From: an uncultured Candidatus Melainabacteria bacterium
GTDB taxonomy: Bacteria > Cyanobacteriota > Vampirovibrionia > Gastranaerophilales > Gastranaerophilaceae
Length of the DNA stretch: 64,000 nucleotides
NCBI GenBank assembly: GCA_934692295.1
Contig: CAKUTL010000001.1
Span: 1-64,000, forward strand
Direction: 5' to 3'
Part shown: piece by piece, positions 1 through 8,365 of the stretch
Position numbering within the stretch: position 1 is the stretch's first letter
How the letters are laid out: every line of letters begins with the position of its first letter
Program-made: the position numbers and the translations under genes
Notes under the pieces: model-generated
Told to the model about the DNA's origin: nothing
Databases searched by the model: none
Seen by the model: the letters and a program-made list of their open reading frames with translations, nothing else

Positions 1-62
1 GTGCCTGTTTCTTCACCCAAGCGTGTACCTAACCCTCCTGCTAGTATCAATACTTTTGTCAT
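1..62 (-). CDS. Sugar nucleotidyltransferase, partial (likely glucose-1-phosphate cytidylyltransferase)
   Basis: Only the first 20 codons are inside the window; the gene runs off the left edge. The N-terminus reads MTKVLILAGGLGTRLGEET, the nucleotide-binding GGxGTR loop of the nucleotidyltransferase family. The EET directly after GTRLG is typical of glucose-1-phosphate cytidylyltransferase (RfbF), which makes CDP-glucose for deoxysugars of surface polysaccharide. The start is supported by an AAGGAG ribosome site about 8 bases upstream. It lies 14 bp downstream of the recombinase-like gene on the same strand, so the two are probably co-transcribed. The family call is firm; the exact substrate is inferred from 20 residues. 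Confidence 0.6.
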   Translation of the reverse strand, partial: MTKVLILAGGLGTRLGEETG

Positions 63-76
63 AATTGCTTTTCTCC

Positions 77-616
77 TTATAAACTAAACTCGGTTTGAAA
101 TCTTGAACTCAAATCCATATTAATGTCGATAAACTTTAATGTTTCTTCCACATTTGTTTGATTAAACATCCATTGCAAAAATGTTAAATCTCCATATTGT
201 TTGTAATAGTGATAACCAAATGTTTTTCGCCATGATGTTACGGAATAACCACTCAACCTTAATTTCTTACATACTTCTCGAAAATTTCTATAAACCTGAA
301 TTCTATCTACAACCTTACCTTTCGAGGTGCAAAATAAAGGAGATTCATCCGGATAATGTTTTATTATTCGTTCCATCCACAACTTCATTTGTTTATTCAA
401 AAGGTAGGTATTTACTAACGAAGAATAACTACACTTAAAATATAAATTTTCTTTATGCTTTATATCCCCAACAGTCAATTTCAATAAATCCACCAGTTTT
501 GCACCAGTATTTATTGACAACAGAAACAACAACAAATCTCGATAATTCTCATTTTCTAAATATTTTTGTTTTATCTGTTCAATTACTTCTCGACTCTTAA
601 TTGGATTATTCTTCAT
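77..616 (-). CDS. Degenerate tyrosine recombinase-like protein (catalytic domain only)
   Basis: 179 aa covering only the catalytic fold of tyrosine recombinases, with no N-terminal core-binding domain. The region NTGAKLVDLLKLTVGDI matches the GLRxSDLLxLxxxDI box, but the first catalytic Arg is Lys. The TSWRKTFGYHYYKQ segment matches HTLRKTFGYHxYKQ: the second Arg is kept but its His partner is Thr. The nucleophile box TLRYIGI reads TLKFIDI, so the catalytic Tyr is Phe (codon at 131-133). With three of the usual catalytic residues changed it probably cannot recombine DNA and may act as a DNA-binding protein. Its start codon overlaps the stop of a 41-aa ORF (ATGA), and it precedes a nucleotidyltransferase gene. 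Confidence 0.8.
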   Translation of the reverse strand: MKNNPIKSREVIEQIKQKYLENENYRDLLLFLLSINTGAKLVDLLKLTVGDIKHKENLYFKCSYSSLVNTYLLNKQMKLWMERIIKHYPDESPLFCTSKGKVVDRIQVYRNFREVCKKLRLSGYSVTSWRKTFGYHYYKQYGDLTFLQWMFNQTNVEETLKFIDINMDLSSRFQTEFSL

Positions 617-738
617 TCTTTAATAAATTCCCGTGCAACAAAGTATCCATTATGTTGCAATAATGATTTTAAGAAAGACTTTCTATTTATAAGAGTTTTA
701 GGAGCTTCAAATAATTTAAAATTCAGAGCATTAGCCAT
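613..738 (-). CDS. Small 41-aa ORF translationally coupled to the recombinase-like gene
   Basis: The ORF starts MANALNFKLFEAPK and ends FVAREFIKE, and its TGA overlaps the ATG of the recombinase-like gene as ATGA. That gene has only a weak ribosome site of its own, so coupling from this ORF would explain its translation. No recognised domain; the peptide is basic and probably helical at the C-terminus. No good Shine-Dalgarno precedes its own ATG, which is the main doubt. It could be a leader peptide or the remnant N-terminus of a longer recombinase. Confidence 0.4.
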   Translation of the reverse strand: MANALNFKLFEAPKTLINRKSFLKSLLQHNGYFVAREFIKE

Positions 739-802
739 GTAGCTAATTTATTTTTAATTGTGCTAGTTATAGAGTTTAAACAAATAGGGTATGAATTAAT
801 CG

Positions 803-824
803 CAACAAAATGGATATTTTGTTG
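803..824. promoter_or_regulatory. Perfect 9-bp inverted repeat in divergent intergenic region
   Basis: Arms CAACAAAAT (803-811) and ATTTTGTTG (816-824) are exact complements around a 4-base GGAT centre. The site lies between the divergent 41-aa ORF/recombinase-like unit and the HExxH gene at 907. Neither strand has a T-run after it, so it does not look like a terminator. It is a plausible operator, or a former recombinase core site. Confidence 0.45.
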
Positions 825-906
825 ATATAAAAAAACATCCAGAATTAAGCAAATTTTAAAAGTCAAAATACTTTATATATATACGGGGAATATATAGGGG
901 AAATTT

Positions 907-2118
907 ATGAAAATAAGACTTTTACAAAAATGTGCAAAAACGATGTACATATCTGCAGTTAAAGGGGATTATCAAGAAGCGTTGCAATCAGTCAATCGAT
1001 TTTCCCCAGGACATCAGCGAAAAATATTTACTGAATTTAATAATAAAGCCTTTCAGAAATTGGGTAACGAGCAAGGCTCCTCTTTAGTTGTAAATTTTGC
1101 GGCTTATAAAGGATTCCAAAAAGGACTGAAAGATATTGGCGGAACTGAAAAAATAGTCCAAAATATATCAGAATCAATAACTAAAGATTTAAGTCAATCA
1201 ATAGAGCGGGCTTCACAAAAAGCGCTCTCCGAACTCCCGCAATCTACTTGGGGTTGGGTAAAATTCGGTGCAAAAAATACTTGGATTGACTTAAAACAAT
1301 CAACAAAAAAAGCAACGAATTGGTTAAAAGCTAAATTCCCAACAAAAACATCAACTGCGAAACCTACAGAAGTAAAAACAACTCCCAAACCTGCATCCAA
1401 AGCAATTAAAGTTTCTGAAAATATTCCGGAAGATTTAAAACCAATTTTTGCAAACCTAGAAGGAAAAACCGGACAAGAGTTTATTAATACTGCTTACAAA
1501 AATACAGTTAAATATATGAAATTAAAAGGAGTTGCACCAAAAAACATTGCAATAACTTCAACAGATGGACTAACCGTAACAGGTGGTTATGATCCAATAC
1601 AAAATACTATTGAATTTTCTGAAGGATTTCTTAGCAAATTACCTCACAAAGAACAATTAAAACTTATATCACATGAATTAACACACTGTAAACAATTTAG
1701 CACAATGTTAAGAACTGAAGGCATTGGAATCAAAGCCTATGCACGAGCAATTGCAGAAAATAGTGTAAACAGTGCAATAAATGGTTCTTCAACAGATATA
1801 ATGTTTAAAATGAGATACCAAAAAGCTGTTGCCAATGGGAAAGAGGAAGAATTTATTCAAAAAGCTATTGATAATCAAGTGAAAAGTATGATTCCACAAA
1901 TCGAGAAAAACTTTGCAGATGTATTAAAAATGCCAAAAATTCCGGCAAATTCGCCTGAAGGTAAAAAGGCTTATGAATACTTGGAAGCCCAAAGAAATTA
2001 TGAAGGACTTAATATTATAGGTATTGGCGGAGAAGCCTATAGAAATAATCCCCTTGAAGTCGAAGCATACGGATTTGGGGATAAAATGGCAGACTTATTC
2101 GCTCAATACACGAAATAG
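907..2118 (+). CDS. HExxH putative zinc metallopeptidase-like protein
   Basis: 403 aa, no signal peptide. Residues 1-130 are helical and of unknown type, followed by a Lys/Thr/Pro-rich linker (about 135-165). The C-terminal half holds KLISHELTHCKQF, an HExxH zinc motif with the HELTH form seen in DUF4157-like domains. Further on, EAYRNNPLEVEAYGFGD could supply the third ligand; an NPxExEAY segment is common in that group. This architecture resembles toxin-like or contractile-injection-associated proteins, but no neighbour supports a specific role. It is a single-gene unit: a hairpin terminator follows, and the flanking genes run the other way. Confidence 0.6.
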   Translation: MKIRLLQKCAKTMYISAVKGDYQEALQSVNRFSPGHQRKIFTEFNNKAFQKLGNEQGSSLVVNFAAYKGFQKGLKDIGGTEKIVQNISESITKDLSQSIERASQKALSELPQSTWGWVKFGAKNTWIDLKQSTKKATNWLKAKFPTKTSTAKPTEVKTTPKPASKAIKVSENIPEDLKPIFANLEGKTGQEFINTAYKNTVKYMKLKGVAPKNIAITSTDGLTVTGGYDPIQNTIEFSEGFLSKLPHKEQLKLISHELTHCKQFSTMLRTEGIGIKAYARAIAENSVNSAINGSSTDIMFKMRYQKAVANGKEEEFIQKAIDNQVKSMIPQIEKNFADVLKMPKIPANSPEGKKAYEYLEAQRNYEGLNIIGIGGEAYRNNPLEVEAYGFGDKMADLFAQYTK

Positions 2119-2142
2119 AATTTTCAGAACAATTTGACAAAT

Positions 2143-2176
2143 AAAAAAGAACATAACAAATGTTATGTTCTTTTTT
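2143..2176. terminator. Bidirectional intrinsic terminator
   Basis: A 16-bp perfect stem with an AA loop (left arm 2143-2158, right arm 2161-2176), with A-run and T-run at the ends. It ends transcription of the HExxH gene from the left and of tRNA-Ser from the right. Confidence 0.85.
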
Positions 2177-2179
2177 ATA

Positions 2180-2268
2180 CAGAGAGGATGGGATTCGAAC
2201 CCACGGTGGAGTGTTACCCCCACACAACCTTTCCAAGATTGCACCTTAAACCTCTCGGACACCTCTCT
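2180..2268 (-). tRNA. tRNA-Ser(GGA)
   Basis: 89-nt class II tRNA. Acceptor arms AGAGAGG and CCTCTCT pair perfectly. The anticodon stem CAATC/GGTTG encloses loop TTGGAAA with anticodon GGA. A long variable arm and the GGTTCGAATCC T-arm are present. CCA is not encoded. Confidence 0.95.
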
Positions 2269-2285
2269 TTAATATAGTTTTTTAA

Positions 2286-2489
2286 TTAATTATCCTTTAA
2301 ATGCTGAGTTTCGTCAAGCCTCAAAATCTCTTGCTGATAATACTCATCCGTTTTTTCGATACTGGAAATCTTTGCATCCGCAAGTTTTGCCAAAACTTTG
2401 GCATAATCCATACATCTTTTACCTTTTATTCCCTCTGTTTCCATTTGAATTGTACCATCCGGAAACAATCTGATTTTCATTTTACCCAT
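2286..2489 (-). CDS. DUF2997 family protein
   Basis: 67 aa. The segment MKIRLFPDGTIQMETEGIKGKRC matches DUF2997: a short beta-rich protein with an IxPDGxIxxxxxGxxGxxC core, usually found beside DUF1257 and AAA+ ATPase genes. The function is unknown. It is the last gene of a five-gene minus-strand cluster, 10 bp after the DUF1257-like gene. A second in-frame Met at codon 4 is an alternative start. Confidence 0.75.
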   Translation of the reverse strand: MGKMKIRLFPDGTIQMETEGIKGKRCMDYAKVLAKLADAKISSIEKTDEYYQQEILRLDETQHLKDN

Positions 2490-2499
2490 AACTTTCTTT

Positions 2500-3765
2500 C
2501 TATATATCTATTGTTAAGACAATTGAATTATCATCCATTACAGATTCACTCTCAAGCCGCATATTTTCTTGTTCCAAGCGTTCTTTAATCTTGTTATATG
2601 TCATTTCTTGAATATTTAATCCATACTCATCATTCAAGTCATTAATTACATCTTCGCATTCACCCTTATCCGAAACTTGAGTAATATCTAGAACATAACC
2701 ACCACTTGAGTCTTTTTTGTAATAAACCATTTCCATTCCAAATAACTTGCAAGAAATTTCCTCCCCATTTTCCACAAGCTCTGTTGCACCATGTTCAGTC
2801 AAAGTATTAAGCAATATACCTTTATCAGTATAATTTGTATTATAAGTATAAACTATTGTTGATTGGTCATTGATAAGTCTTAAATCTCGACCGGCAGCAA
2901 TATTTAATTTTCTAAAAATTATTTCTGCTTCTTTATTTATTGCCGCATTATTCGTTCCTGCAAATTCGGCAACATAAAAACCATTTTTATAAACCCAATT
3001 TAAAGTTGCATTACTATTTTTTAATGGCGTTGAAGAATTTCCGGCATAATATAAATAATTTGCCTTTTTTAAAAGAGTCTTTAATTCTTCTTGCTTGATA
3101 TTCGTTTGAATCTTTAAATTTGATAAATAACCATAGCGAACATTTGTACCTTCATAATCTCCGGACATACCTATATTCATAATGGTTACTTTTTGTTCTA
3201 CTTCCAACACATAATTGGGTTCATTTTGAAATTTAAAATATCTTACATTTTGATTTTCAACTTCTGCAACAACCTCTTCTTTTTCTGTTGAATAAATATG
3301 CTTTGCACCTTGTTCTTTTAATTTTGAATAAATTTCCCGCATATTACTATATCCGGTATCATACATATAATAAAAATACTCATTAGATTCGACCAATCGA
3401 ACATTACGCATAGCAAACTCATCAAGTTGTTTGAAAAACTCTTCTCCATCTTGCTGCAAAGACAAAGACCCGTGCGAACCAGATAGAACTGCGGAACAAT
3501 ATTTACCGTTCGCAACCCAATGAACTTTCAAATCGTTAGGAAGAACATAAGTATAAGAATCAAGTTTATTACTATCTATCATTGACATTAAGCCATTTAA
3601 TTCTTCCAACTTGATATTTGTTAGGACTCGAATTGCACGAAGATTTTCCTTCGCAACATCTTCATTAATGGCTTTATCATCTGATGCTCTTTTCAATTTT
3701 TCATTTTTAGCTTCTTCGGGATTTATTAAAAATGCCATCGGATAAGCCATAAGAGTAATTGACAT
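2500..3765 (-). CDS. DUF1257 (Ycf35-like) protein with internal duplication
   Basis: 421 aa, longer than the roughly 120-aa cyanobacterial Ycf35. Two similar blocks of about 150 aa are visible. The first runs from LTNIKLEELNGLM through HWVANGKYCSAVLSG to LKEQGAKHI. The second runs from IQTNIKQEELKTLL through NWVYKNGFYVAEFAG to LTEHGATEL. The C-terminus (NKIKERLEQENMRLESESV then DDNSIVLTI) resembles the end of DUF1257 proteins. The function is unknown. Spacing is 20 bp to the AAA+ gene upstream and 10 bp to DUF2997 downstream, a pairing typical of DUF1257. The DUF assignment rests on the C-terminus and context. Confidence 0.6.
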   Translation of the reverse strand: MSITLMAYPMAFLINPEEAKNEKLKRASDDKAINEDVAKENLRAIRVLTNIKLEELNGLMSMIDSNKLDSYTYVLPNDLKVHWVANGKYCSAVLSGSHGSLSLQQDGEEFFKQLDEFAMRNVRLVESNEYFYYMYDTGYSNMREIYSKLKEQGAKHIYSTEKEEVVAEVENQNVRYFKFQNEPNYVLEVEQKVTIMNIGMSGDYEGTNVRYGYLSNLKIQTNIKQEELKTLLKKANYLYYAGNSSTPLKNSNATLNWVYKNGFYVAEFAGTNNAAINKEAEIIFRKLNIAAGRDLRLINDQSTIVYTYNTNYTDKGILLNTLTEHGATELVENGEEISCKLFGMEMVYYKKDSSGGYVLDITQVSDKGECEDVINDLNDEYGLNIQEMTYNKIKERLEQENMRLESESVMDDNSIVLTIDI

Positions 3766-3785
3766 TGGTTTAGAAAATCCTTTCT

Positions 3786-5408
3786 TTATACATCTAACGC
3801 TCTTCCGCCACGGGATGTATTTACATCTTCTTCACTATCATTTTTTGAACCGTATTGAGCCATATCATCTTTTCTTGTTGCGGCAACAGCCCTAATATTT
3901 GCCCATTGACGAAGAGATAAAATCTGTTCCTTTTGAGTTACAGAAAGAGGAACAACGTTCTTAATCGTGTTCATCAAATCTTGAACCTCTAAAGGTCTAT
4001 TATTGAAAAATGCTTCATACAAAGCAGAAATTACAACCTGTTCAATTTCTGCACCAACAAACCCTTCTGTTTGAGAAGCTAGTTGTTTGTATAAATCTTC
4101 ATTTAAATCAATTTTGCTTGCGACCTCGGCATTTTTCAATCTTTTGGTCAAATGAAGTTTAAATATTTCTTCTCTTTCTTTTTCTGTTGGCAAATCTACA
4201 AAAAATATTTCATCAAAACGCCCTTTTCTTAAAAGTTCTGCTGGAAGGCTACTGATATTGTTTGCGGTTGCAATAACAAACACTGGAGCTGTTTTTTCTT
4301 GCATCCAAGTAAGGAATGTTCCGAAAATTCTTGAAGATGTTCCGCTATCTCCGTTTGAATTCATCCCACTTAAACTCTTTTCGATTTCATCAACCCAAAG
4401 AATTGAAGGTGCAACTGCTTCTGCGGTTTTAATAGCTCTTCGCATATTTTCTTCAGAACTACCAACAATCCCTGAGAAAATTTTACCAAAATCCAGTTTC
4501 AACAATGGCAATTGCCAAGCTGCACTCATAGCTTTTGCGGTCAAACTCTTACCACAACCTGGAACCCCTGTAATCAATACACCCTTTGGAGCCGGCAGGC
4601 AATACTTTTTAGCAGATTCTGACCAAGAATTATTTCTCTTATTTAACCAACTTTTAAGATTTTCCAAACCGCCTATATCTGAGATTTTTATATCTGTATT
4701 GATAAACTCTAAAATTCCGGTCTTTTTAATAACCTGCATTTTTTCTGACAAAATCACATTCAAATCTTTACCATCAATCTTGCCATCATTAACCATAGCA
4801 AGAGCAAAAGCATTTTCTGCTTCTTGGAGTGTTAAACCTAGTGCGGCTTTACATAGTCTTTCTTTCCCGTCTGGGGTGAGTTCTGATGTGTCAATTTGCT
4901 TGTTTTGAGAAACCATTTTATCTAATTTTGCTTTTATGTCCTCTAGAGTTGGAAGAGGCATATCAAGAATGGTTATTTCTTTTTGCATTGTTTCTGGGAT
5001 TAGTAACTCAGATGCAATGAAAATTACGTTCTTTCTAAATTTACTTGTTTTTAGGTCTGAAATGTTATCTCTTAATCTACGTACAACATTATAGTCAACT
5101 TGACGACCTTTTACTCCAAAATAGATGTGAAAATCGCACATAACAAAAATTGCATTTTTGTTGCATTCACTAATAAAATCAATTGCTTTATCTGGGCTTT
5201 GAGTTCCTTCAATTTTTTGACCATCAAGCATAAAGCCGTTTGTTTGAGTCCAAATATACACTTCCCTAGGAATTCTTATTAGTTTTTCAGATTTTGCCAT
5301 TTTCTTTATTAGAGAAATTGCTCTATCTTCTTCCCAAGTTGTAATGTAAATATATGGAAATCTTGCTCTAAATAATTTTGATAGTTGAGTAATTGTTTTT
5401 GTATCCAT
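3786..5408 (-). CDS. ycf46: Ycf46-like AAA+ ATPase
   Basis: 540 aa. Residues 1-200 form the N-terminal domain typical of Ycf46, starting LSKLFRARFPYIYITTWEED. The AAA+ domain follows, with Walker A GVPGCGKS (281-288), Walker B ILWVDE (336-341), and a sensor/arginine-finger region ATANNISSLPAELLRKGRFDE. Ycf46 is conserved in cyanobacteria and many plastid genomes; its biochemical role is poorly defined, with some reports on CO2 uptake regulation in Synechocystis. Here it sits between a radical SAM gene and a DUF1257-like gene in a tight operon without any photosynthesis gene, so its ancestral job need not be photosynthetic. Confidence 0.88.
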   Translation of the reverse strand: MDTKTITQLSKLFRARFPYIYITTWEEDRAISLIKKMAKSEKLIRIPREVYIWTQTNGFMLDGQKIEGTQSPDKAIDFISECNKNAIFVMCDFHIYFGVKGRQVDYNVVRRLRDNISDLKTSKFRKNVIFIASELLIPETMQKEITILDMPLPTLEDIKAKLDKMVSQNKQIDTSELTPDGKERLCKAALGLTLQEAENAFALAMVNDGKIDGKDLNVILSEKMQVIKKTGILEFINTDIKISDIGGLENLKSWLNKRNNSWSESAKKYCLPAPKGVLITGVPGCGKSLTAKAMSAAWQLPLLKLDFGKIFSGIVGSSEENMRRAIKTAEAVAPSILWVDEIEKSLSGMNSNGDSGTSSRIFGTFLTWMQEKTAPVFVIATANNISSLPAELLRKGRFDEIFFVDLPTEKEREEIFKLHLTKRLKNAEVASKIDLNEDLYKQLASQTEGFVGAEIEQVVISALYEAFFNNRPLEVQDLMNTIKNVVPLSVTQKEQILSLRQWANIRAVAATRKDDMAQYGSKNDSEEDVNTSRGGRALDV

Positions 5409-5428
5409 TAAAAAGCCCTCTTTTGATA

Positions 5429-6031
5429 CTATTTTACATTATCTTTTCCTAGTTGTAAACAGAAATTTTTATTTATACTGCTAAAATCCCCCATTCCGTT
5501 GATTTCAGTTTTCCCGTCTTGTGAGATTCTAACTTCGATTTTGTTTTTGTATTTTAAAATTTCTTCTAATGAATATCTGTCTGTTAAAAATAAATATCTT
5601 TGATTTGAAGAGCCAATCCAAGGTCTGGATAAGTCATATTTTTCGACTTCAAAACCACCATCAATAAGTAAATCAATGTTTTCTAAGAATGAATTAGTTG
5701 CAAGGTCTTTTTTAGCTTGAAGTTCTTCTATGGTGTAACCCGTAAAGCAAACTACTGATAATCCTACTTCTTTAACCATTTTGGAAAGTTTTGATAATTC
5801 CTTTGCTTGTTCAAATGGTTCTCCTCCAAGAAAAGTTATACCTTCAATTTTGGATTTATCCATCATTTTAAAAAGTTCTTCTATTGAATATTCTTTTCCA
5901 CACCCAAAATTCCACGTGTCTTTTGCCCAGCATTCTGGACAATGCTTTTTGCAACCTTGAACCCATATGCAAAATCGATTTCCTGGCCCTTCAACTGTTG
6001 TTTCTTTTAAAATTTTATAAACATTAACCAT
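5429..6031 (-). CDS. Radical SAM protein (NrdG/PflA-activase-like, single 4Fe-4S cluster)
   Basis: 200 aa. The CxxxCxxC cluster motif is CKKHCPEC near residue 28, in WVQGCKKHCPEC. It is followed by the GGEP SAM-binding motif in ITFLGGEPFEQ. The N-terminal TVEGPGNRFCIWVQGC is the pattern of the anaerobic ribonucleotide reductase activase and glycyl-radical activase group. No glycyl-radical enzyme is adjacent. Instead it overlaps the HhH gene by one base (TAATG) and precedes ycf46 by 20 bp. The substrate is therefore unknown and may be a cluster protein rather than a ribonucleotide reductase. Confidence 0.85.
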   Translation of the reverse strand: MVNVYKILKETTVEGPGNRFCIWVQGCKKHCPECWAKDTWNFGCGKEYSIEELFKMMDKSKIEGITFLGGEPFEQAKELSKLSKMVKEVGLSVVCFTGYTIEELQAKKDLATNSFLENIDLLIDGGFEVEKYDLSRPWIGSSNQRYLFLTDRYSLEEILKYKNKIEVRISQDGKTEINGMGDFSSINKNFCLQLGKDNVK

Positions 6032-6978
6032 TAAAAATCTATAATTCTACCTTCGTCATTATCATCGTCATTTTTAGGTGTTGGTTTATTACCAAATTTA
6101 ATCATTGCTTTTATTTTAGGTATAAAATGTTCTTTTACATTTGCAACTTTGAAAAAATCCTCTTCGTTTTTGAATAATCCATTTGTATCTCGATATTCAA
6201 CAATTTTTTTTGCCATTACAATATTTATCCCAGGAAGAATTGCAATTTCACTTGCAGTTGCATTATTTACATCGATTTTTTTAGATTCAGCAGATAGAAC
6301 ATCACCCATTTCTACAAATTCCGGGGCATCAATTTTTCGTTCTTCAACTTTTTTTGCTTCTTGGATACTATCCATATTTACAAACTGTTCTCGACCTTTT
6401 TGAGCAAGAGCTGCACCCTCTCCAAAAGAATCAGGGCGAACATTATTCATATCTACAAATTTAGGACCATTTTTAGATGTGTCGATGGTAATATTTTCTT
6501 CTCTTGGAGATTTTGGACCTTCTTTTAATTTGATAGTTTTAACGTTAACTGTTGTGTCGTAATTAAAGAAACATACTAACGAGTCTAAACATACAAAATC
6601 ATCAAATACTTTACAAACATTATTCCATAATTTGTTCACATTTACATTTTGAGATTTTGGAATTGTAAATGTTCTAATATCTCGTCTTGTATTTTTGTTT
6701 ATGTTATCAGTTACAACAAGCTTTTCATCTGGAGTATATTTAACTGTACAATGGTCGTTTGTAAGAGTATATTGGTTGAAAACATAACGTTTATGTACGT
6801 ATTTAATGCTGTTTTTATAAGCATTATCTCTGATAATTGTGTAAATTATATATCCAGGAAGAGCAAGTAATGCCACAGTGATTAGTATTGGTACAATCAT
6901 TTTGGGATTATAATAACAAAATGCCAATACACTCATAATCAAAATTGATGTAAAACTGTATCTTCCTCTATAGTACAT
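6031..6978 (-). CDS. Membrane protein with C-terminal ComEA-type helix-hairpin-helix domain
   Basis: About 315 aa from the ATG at 6978; an in-frame TTG at 6996 is an alternative. Two hydrophobic segments lie near the N-terminus (SFTSILIMSVLAFCYY and MIVPILITVALLALPGYIIYTII). A soluble middle region follows. The C-terminal HhH domain reads IDVNNATASEIAILPGIN then AKKIVEYRDTNG. This domain binds DNA in ComEA but also occurs as a general module. It is the first gene of the Ycf46 cluster and divergent from aroA, suggesting that the complex is membrane-tethered. The molecular role is unknown. Confidence 0.7.
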   Translation of the reverse strand: MYYRGRYSFTSILIMSVLAFCYYNPKMIVPILITVALLALPGYIIYTIIRDNAYKNSIKYVHKRYVFNQYTLTNDHCTVKYTPDEKLVVTDNINKNTRRDIRTFTIPKSQNVNVNKLWNNVCKVFDDFVCLDSLVCFFNYDTTVNVKTIKLKEGPKSPREENITIDTSKNGPKFVDMNNVRPDSFGEGAALAQKGREQFVNMDSIQEAKKVEERKIDAPEFVEMGDVLSAESKKIDVNNATASEIAILPGINIVMAKKIVEYRDTNGLFKNEEDFFKVANVKEHFIPKIKAMIKFGNKPTPKNDDDNDEGRIIDF

Positions 6979-7050
6979 AACATAAAGATAGCACAAATAT
7001 CTTAAAGGAATAATGATATAAACAGAGGATTTTATGATAATATAAAAGTT

Positions 7051-8328
7051 ATGAATATTACAATAACAAAAGATTTCAACTCCCTAAATGGAAAAATAAC
7101 AATCCCCGCTGATAAATCAATTTCGCACAGAGCAATAATTTTTTCAGCATTAGCTAAAGGTAAATCTATTATAAAAAATTTCTCCAATGGGCAAGACCCT
7201 CATTCCACTTTGAATATTTTCAAACAATTAGGGGTTCAATTTGAGGAAGAAGGGACAACTGTTGTTGTGAATTCTTCTGGAGTATTACAATCTTCAAATA
7301 GCCCTCTAGATTGTGGAAATTCTGGAACGACAATGAGGCTTATGGCTGGAGTTTTAGCTGGTCAAAAGTTTAATTCAACTCTCATAGGGGATGACAGCCT
7401 TTCTAAACGACCAATGAAAAGAGTTATAGCTCCACTAGAACAAATGGGCGGGGATATTCAATCAAATAATTTTAAAGCTCCTCTAATAATTTCTGGGAAA
7501 GAATTAAAAGCGATAAATTATAATTCTCCAATTGCTTCTGCTCAGGTTAAATCTTGTATTCTTCTTGCAGGACTCAACGCAGAAGGAATCACAAGAGTAA
7601 CAGAACCTTATACCTCAAGAAATCATACAGAAATCATGTTAAAAGCAATGGGAGCAAATTTATCGGTTGAAGGAACGACCGTTTCTATTGAAAAATCTGA
7701 ACTTAGACCAATCGATATTGAAATTCCGGGAGATATTTCTTCGGCTGCTTATTTTATTTGTGCAGGGTTAATTGTTCCAAATGCCGAAATTATTCTTAAA
7801 AATGTCGGTTTGAACCCTACTAGAACAGGGATTATAGATGTTGTAAAATCAATGGGCGGCAATATTGAAATTCTTTCAGAAAGAGAAACTTGTGGCGAAA
7901 AAGTTGGAGATATTTTAGTTAAATATTCTCCGGAGCTAAAATCTTGTAAAATTTCTGGCGAAATAATTCCAAGATTAATTGATGAAATACCGGTTATTGC
8001 AGTTCTTGCAACTCAAGCAGAAGGACAAACAGTAATTGCAGATGCTCAAGATTTAAGAAATAAAGAATCTGACAGAATAACAGCTGTTGTTACAGAGTTA
8101 AAAAAACTTGGGGCTGAAATTGAAGAAACTCCAGACGGTATGATTATTTCTGGTAAAACATCTCTAAAAGGCGAATGTGAAGTTGAAACTTATCACGATC
8201 ACCGACTTGCAATGAGTTTATACGTTGCCGGTTTGATTACAAATAAAGAAATAAAAATAAATAGTTTTGAATGGGTAAATATTTCTTTTCCAGAATTTGA
8301 AAACTTATTTGCAATACTAAAAAAATAA
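7051..8328 (+). CDS. aroA: 3-phosphoshikimate 1-carboxyvinyltransferase (EPSP synthase)
   Basis: 425 aa, full length. It transfers enolpyruvate from PEP to shikimate-3-phosphate in aromatic amino acid synthesis. Motifs include DKSISHRA near the N-terminus, GNSGTTMRL, the RPMKRV substrate-binding segment, a region ending NKESDRI, and DHRLAMSL near the C-terminus. No other shikimate gene is adjacent. The start has only a weak ribosome site, but an upstream ATG at 7034 is closed by a stop within four codons, so 7051 is preferred. Confidence 0.96.
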   Translation: MNITITKDFNSLNGKITIPADKSISHRAIIFSALAKGKSIIKNFSNGQDPHSTLNIFKQLGVQFEEEGTTVVVNSSGVLQSSNSPLDCGNSGTTMRLMAGVLAGQKFNSTLIGDDSLSKRPMKRVIAPLEQMGGDIQSNNFKAPLIISGKELKAINYNSPIASAQVKSCILLAGLNAEGITRVTEPYTSRNHTEIMLKAMGANLSVEGTTVSIEKSELRPIDIEIPGDISSAAYFICAGLIVPNAEIILKNVGLNPTRTGIIDVVKSMGGNIEILSERETCGEKVGDILVKYSPELKSCKISGEIIPRLIDEIPVIAVLATQAEGQTVIADAQDLRNKESDRITAVVTELKKLGAEIEETPDGMIISGKTSLKGECEVETYHDHRLAMSLYVAGLITNKEIKINSFEWVNISFPEFENLFAILKK

Positions 8329-8365
8329 TTAAGCAATTTTTATTTTCAGGGGTTTTCTATTCAGT

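Noticed and set aside
4258..4908. Plus-strand ORF antisense to ycf46
   Set aside because: It is a shadow of the conserved AAA+ frame; no ribosome site and no domain.
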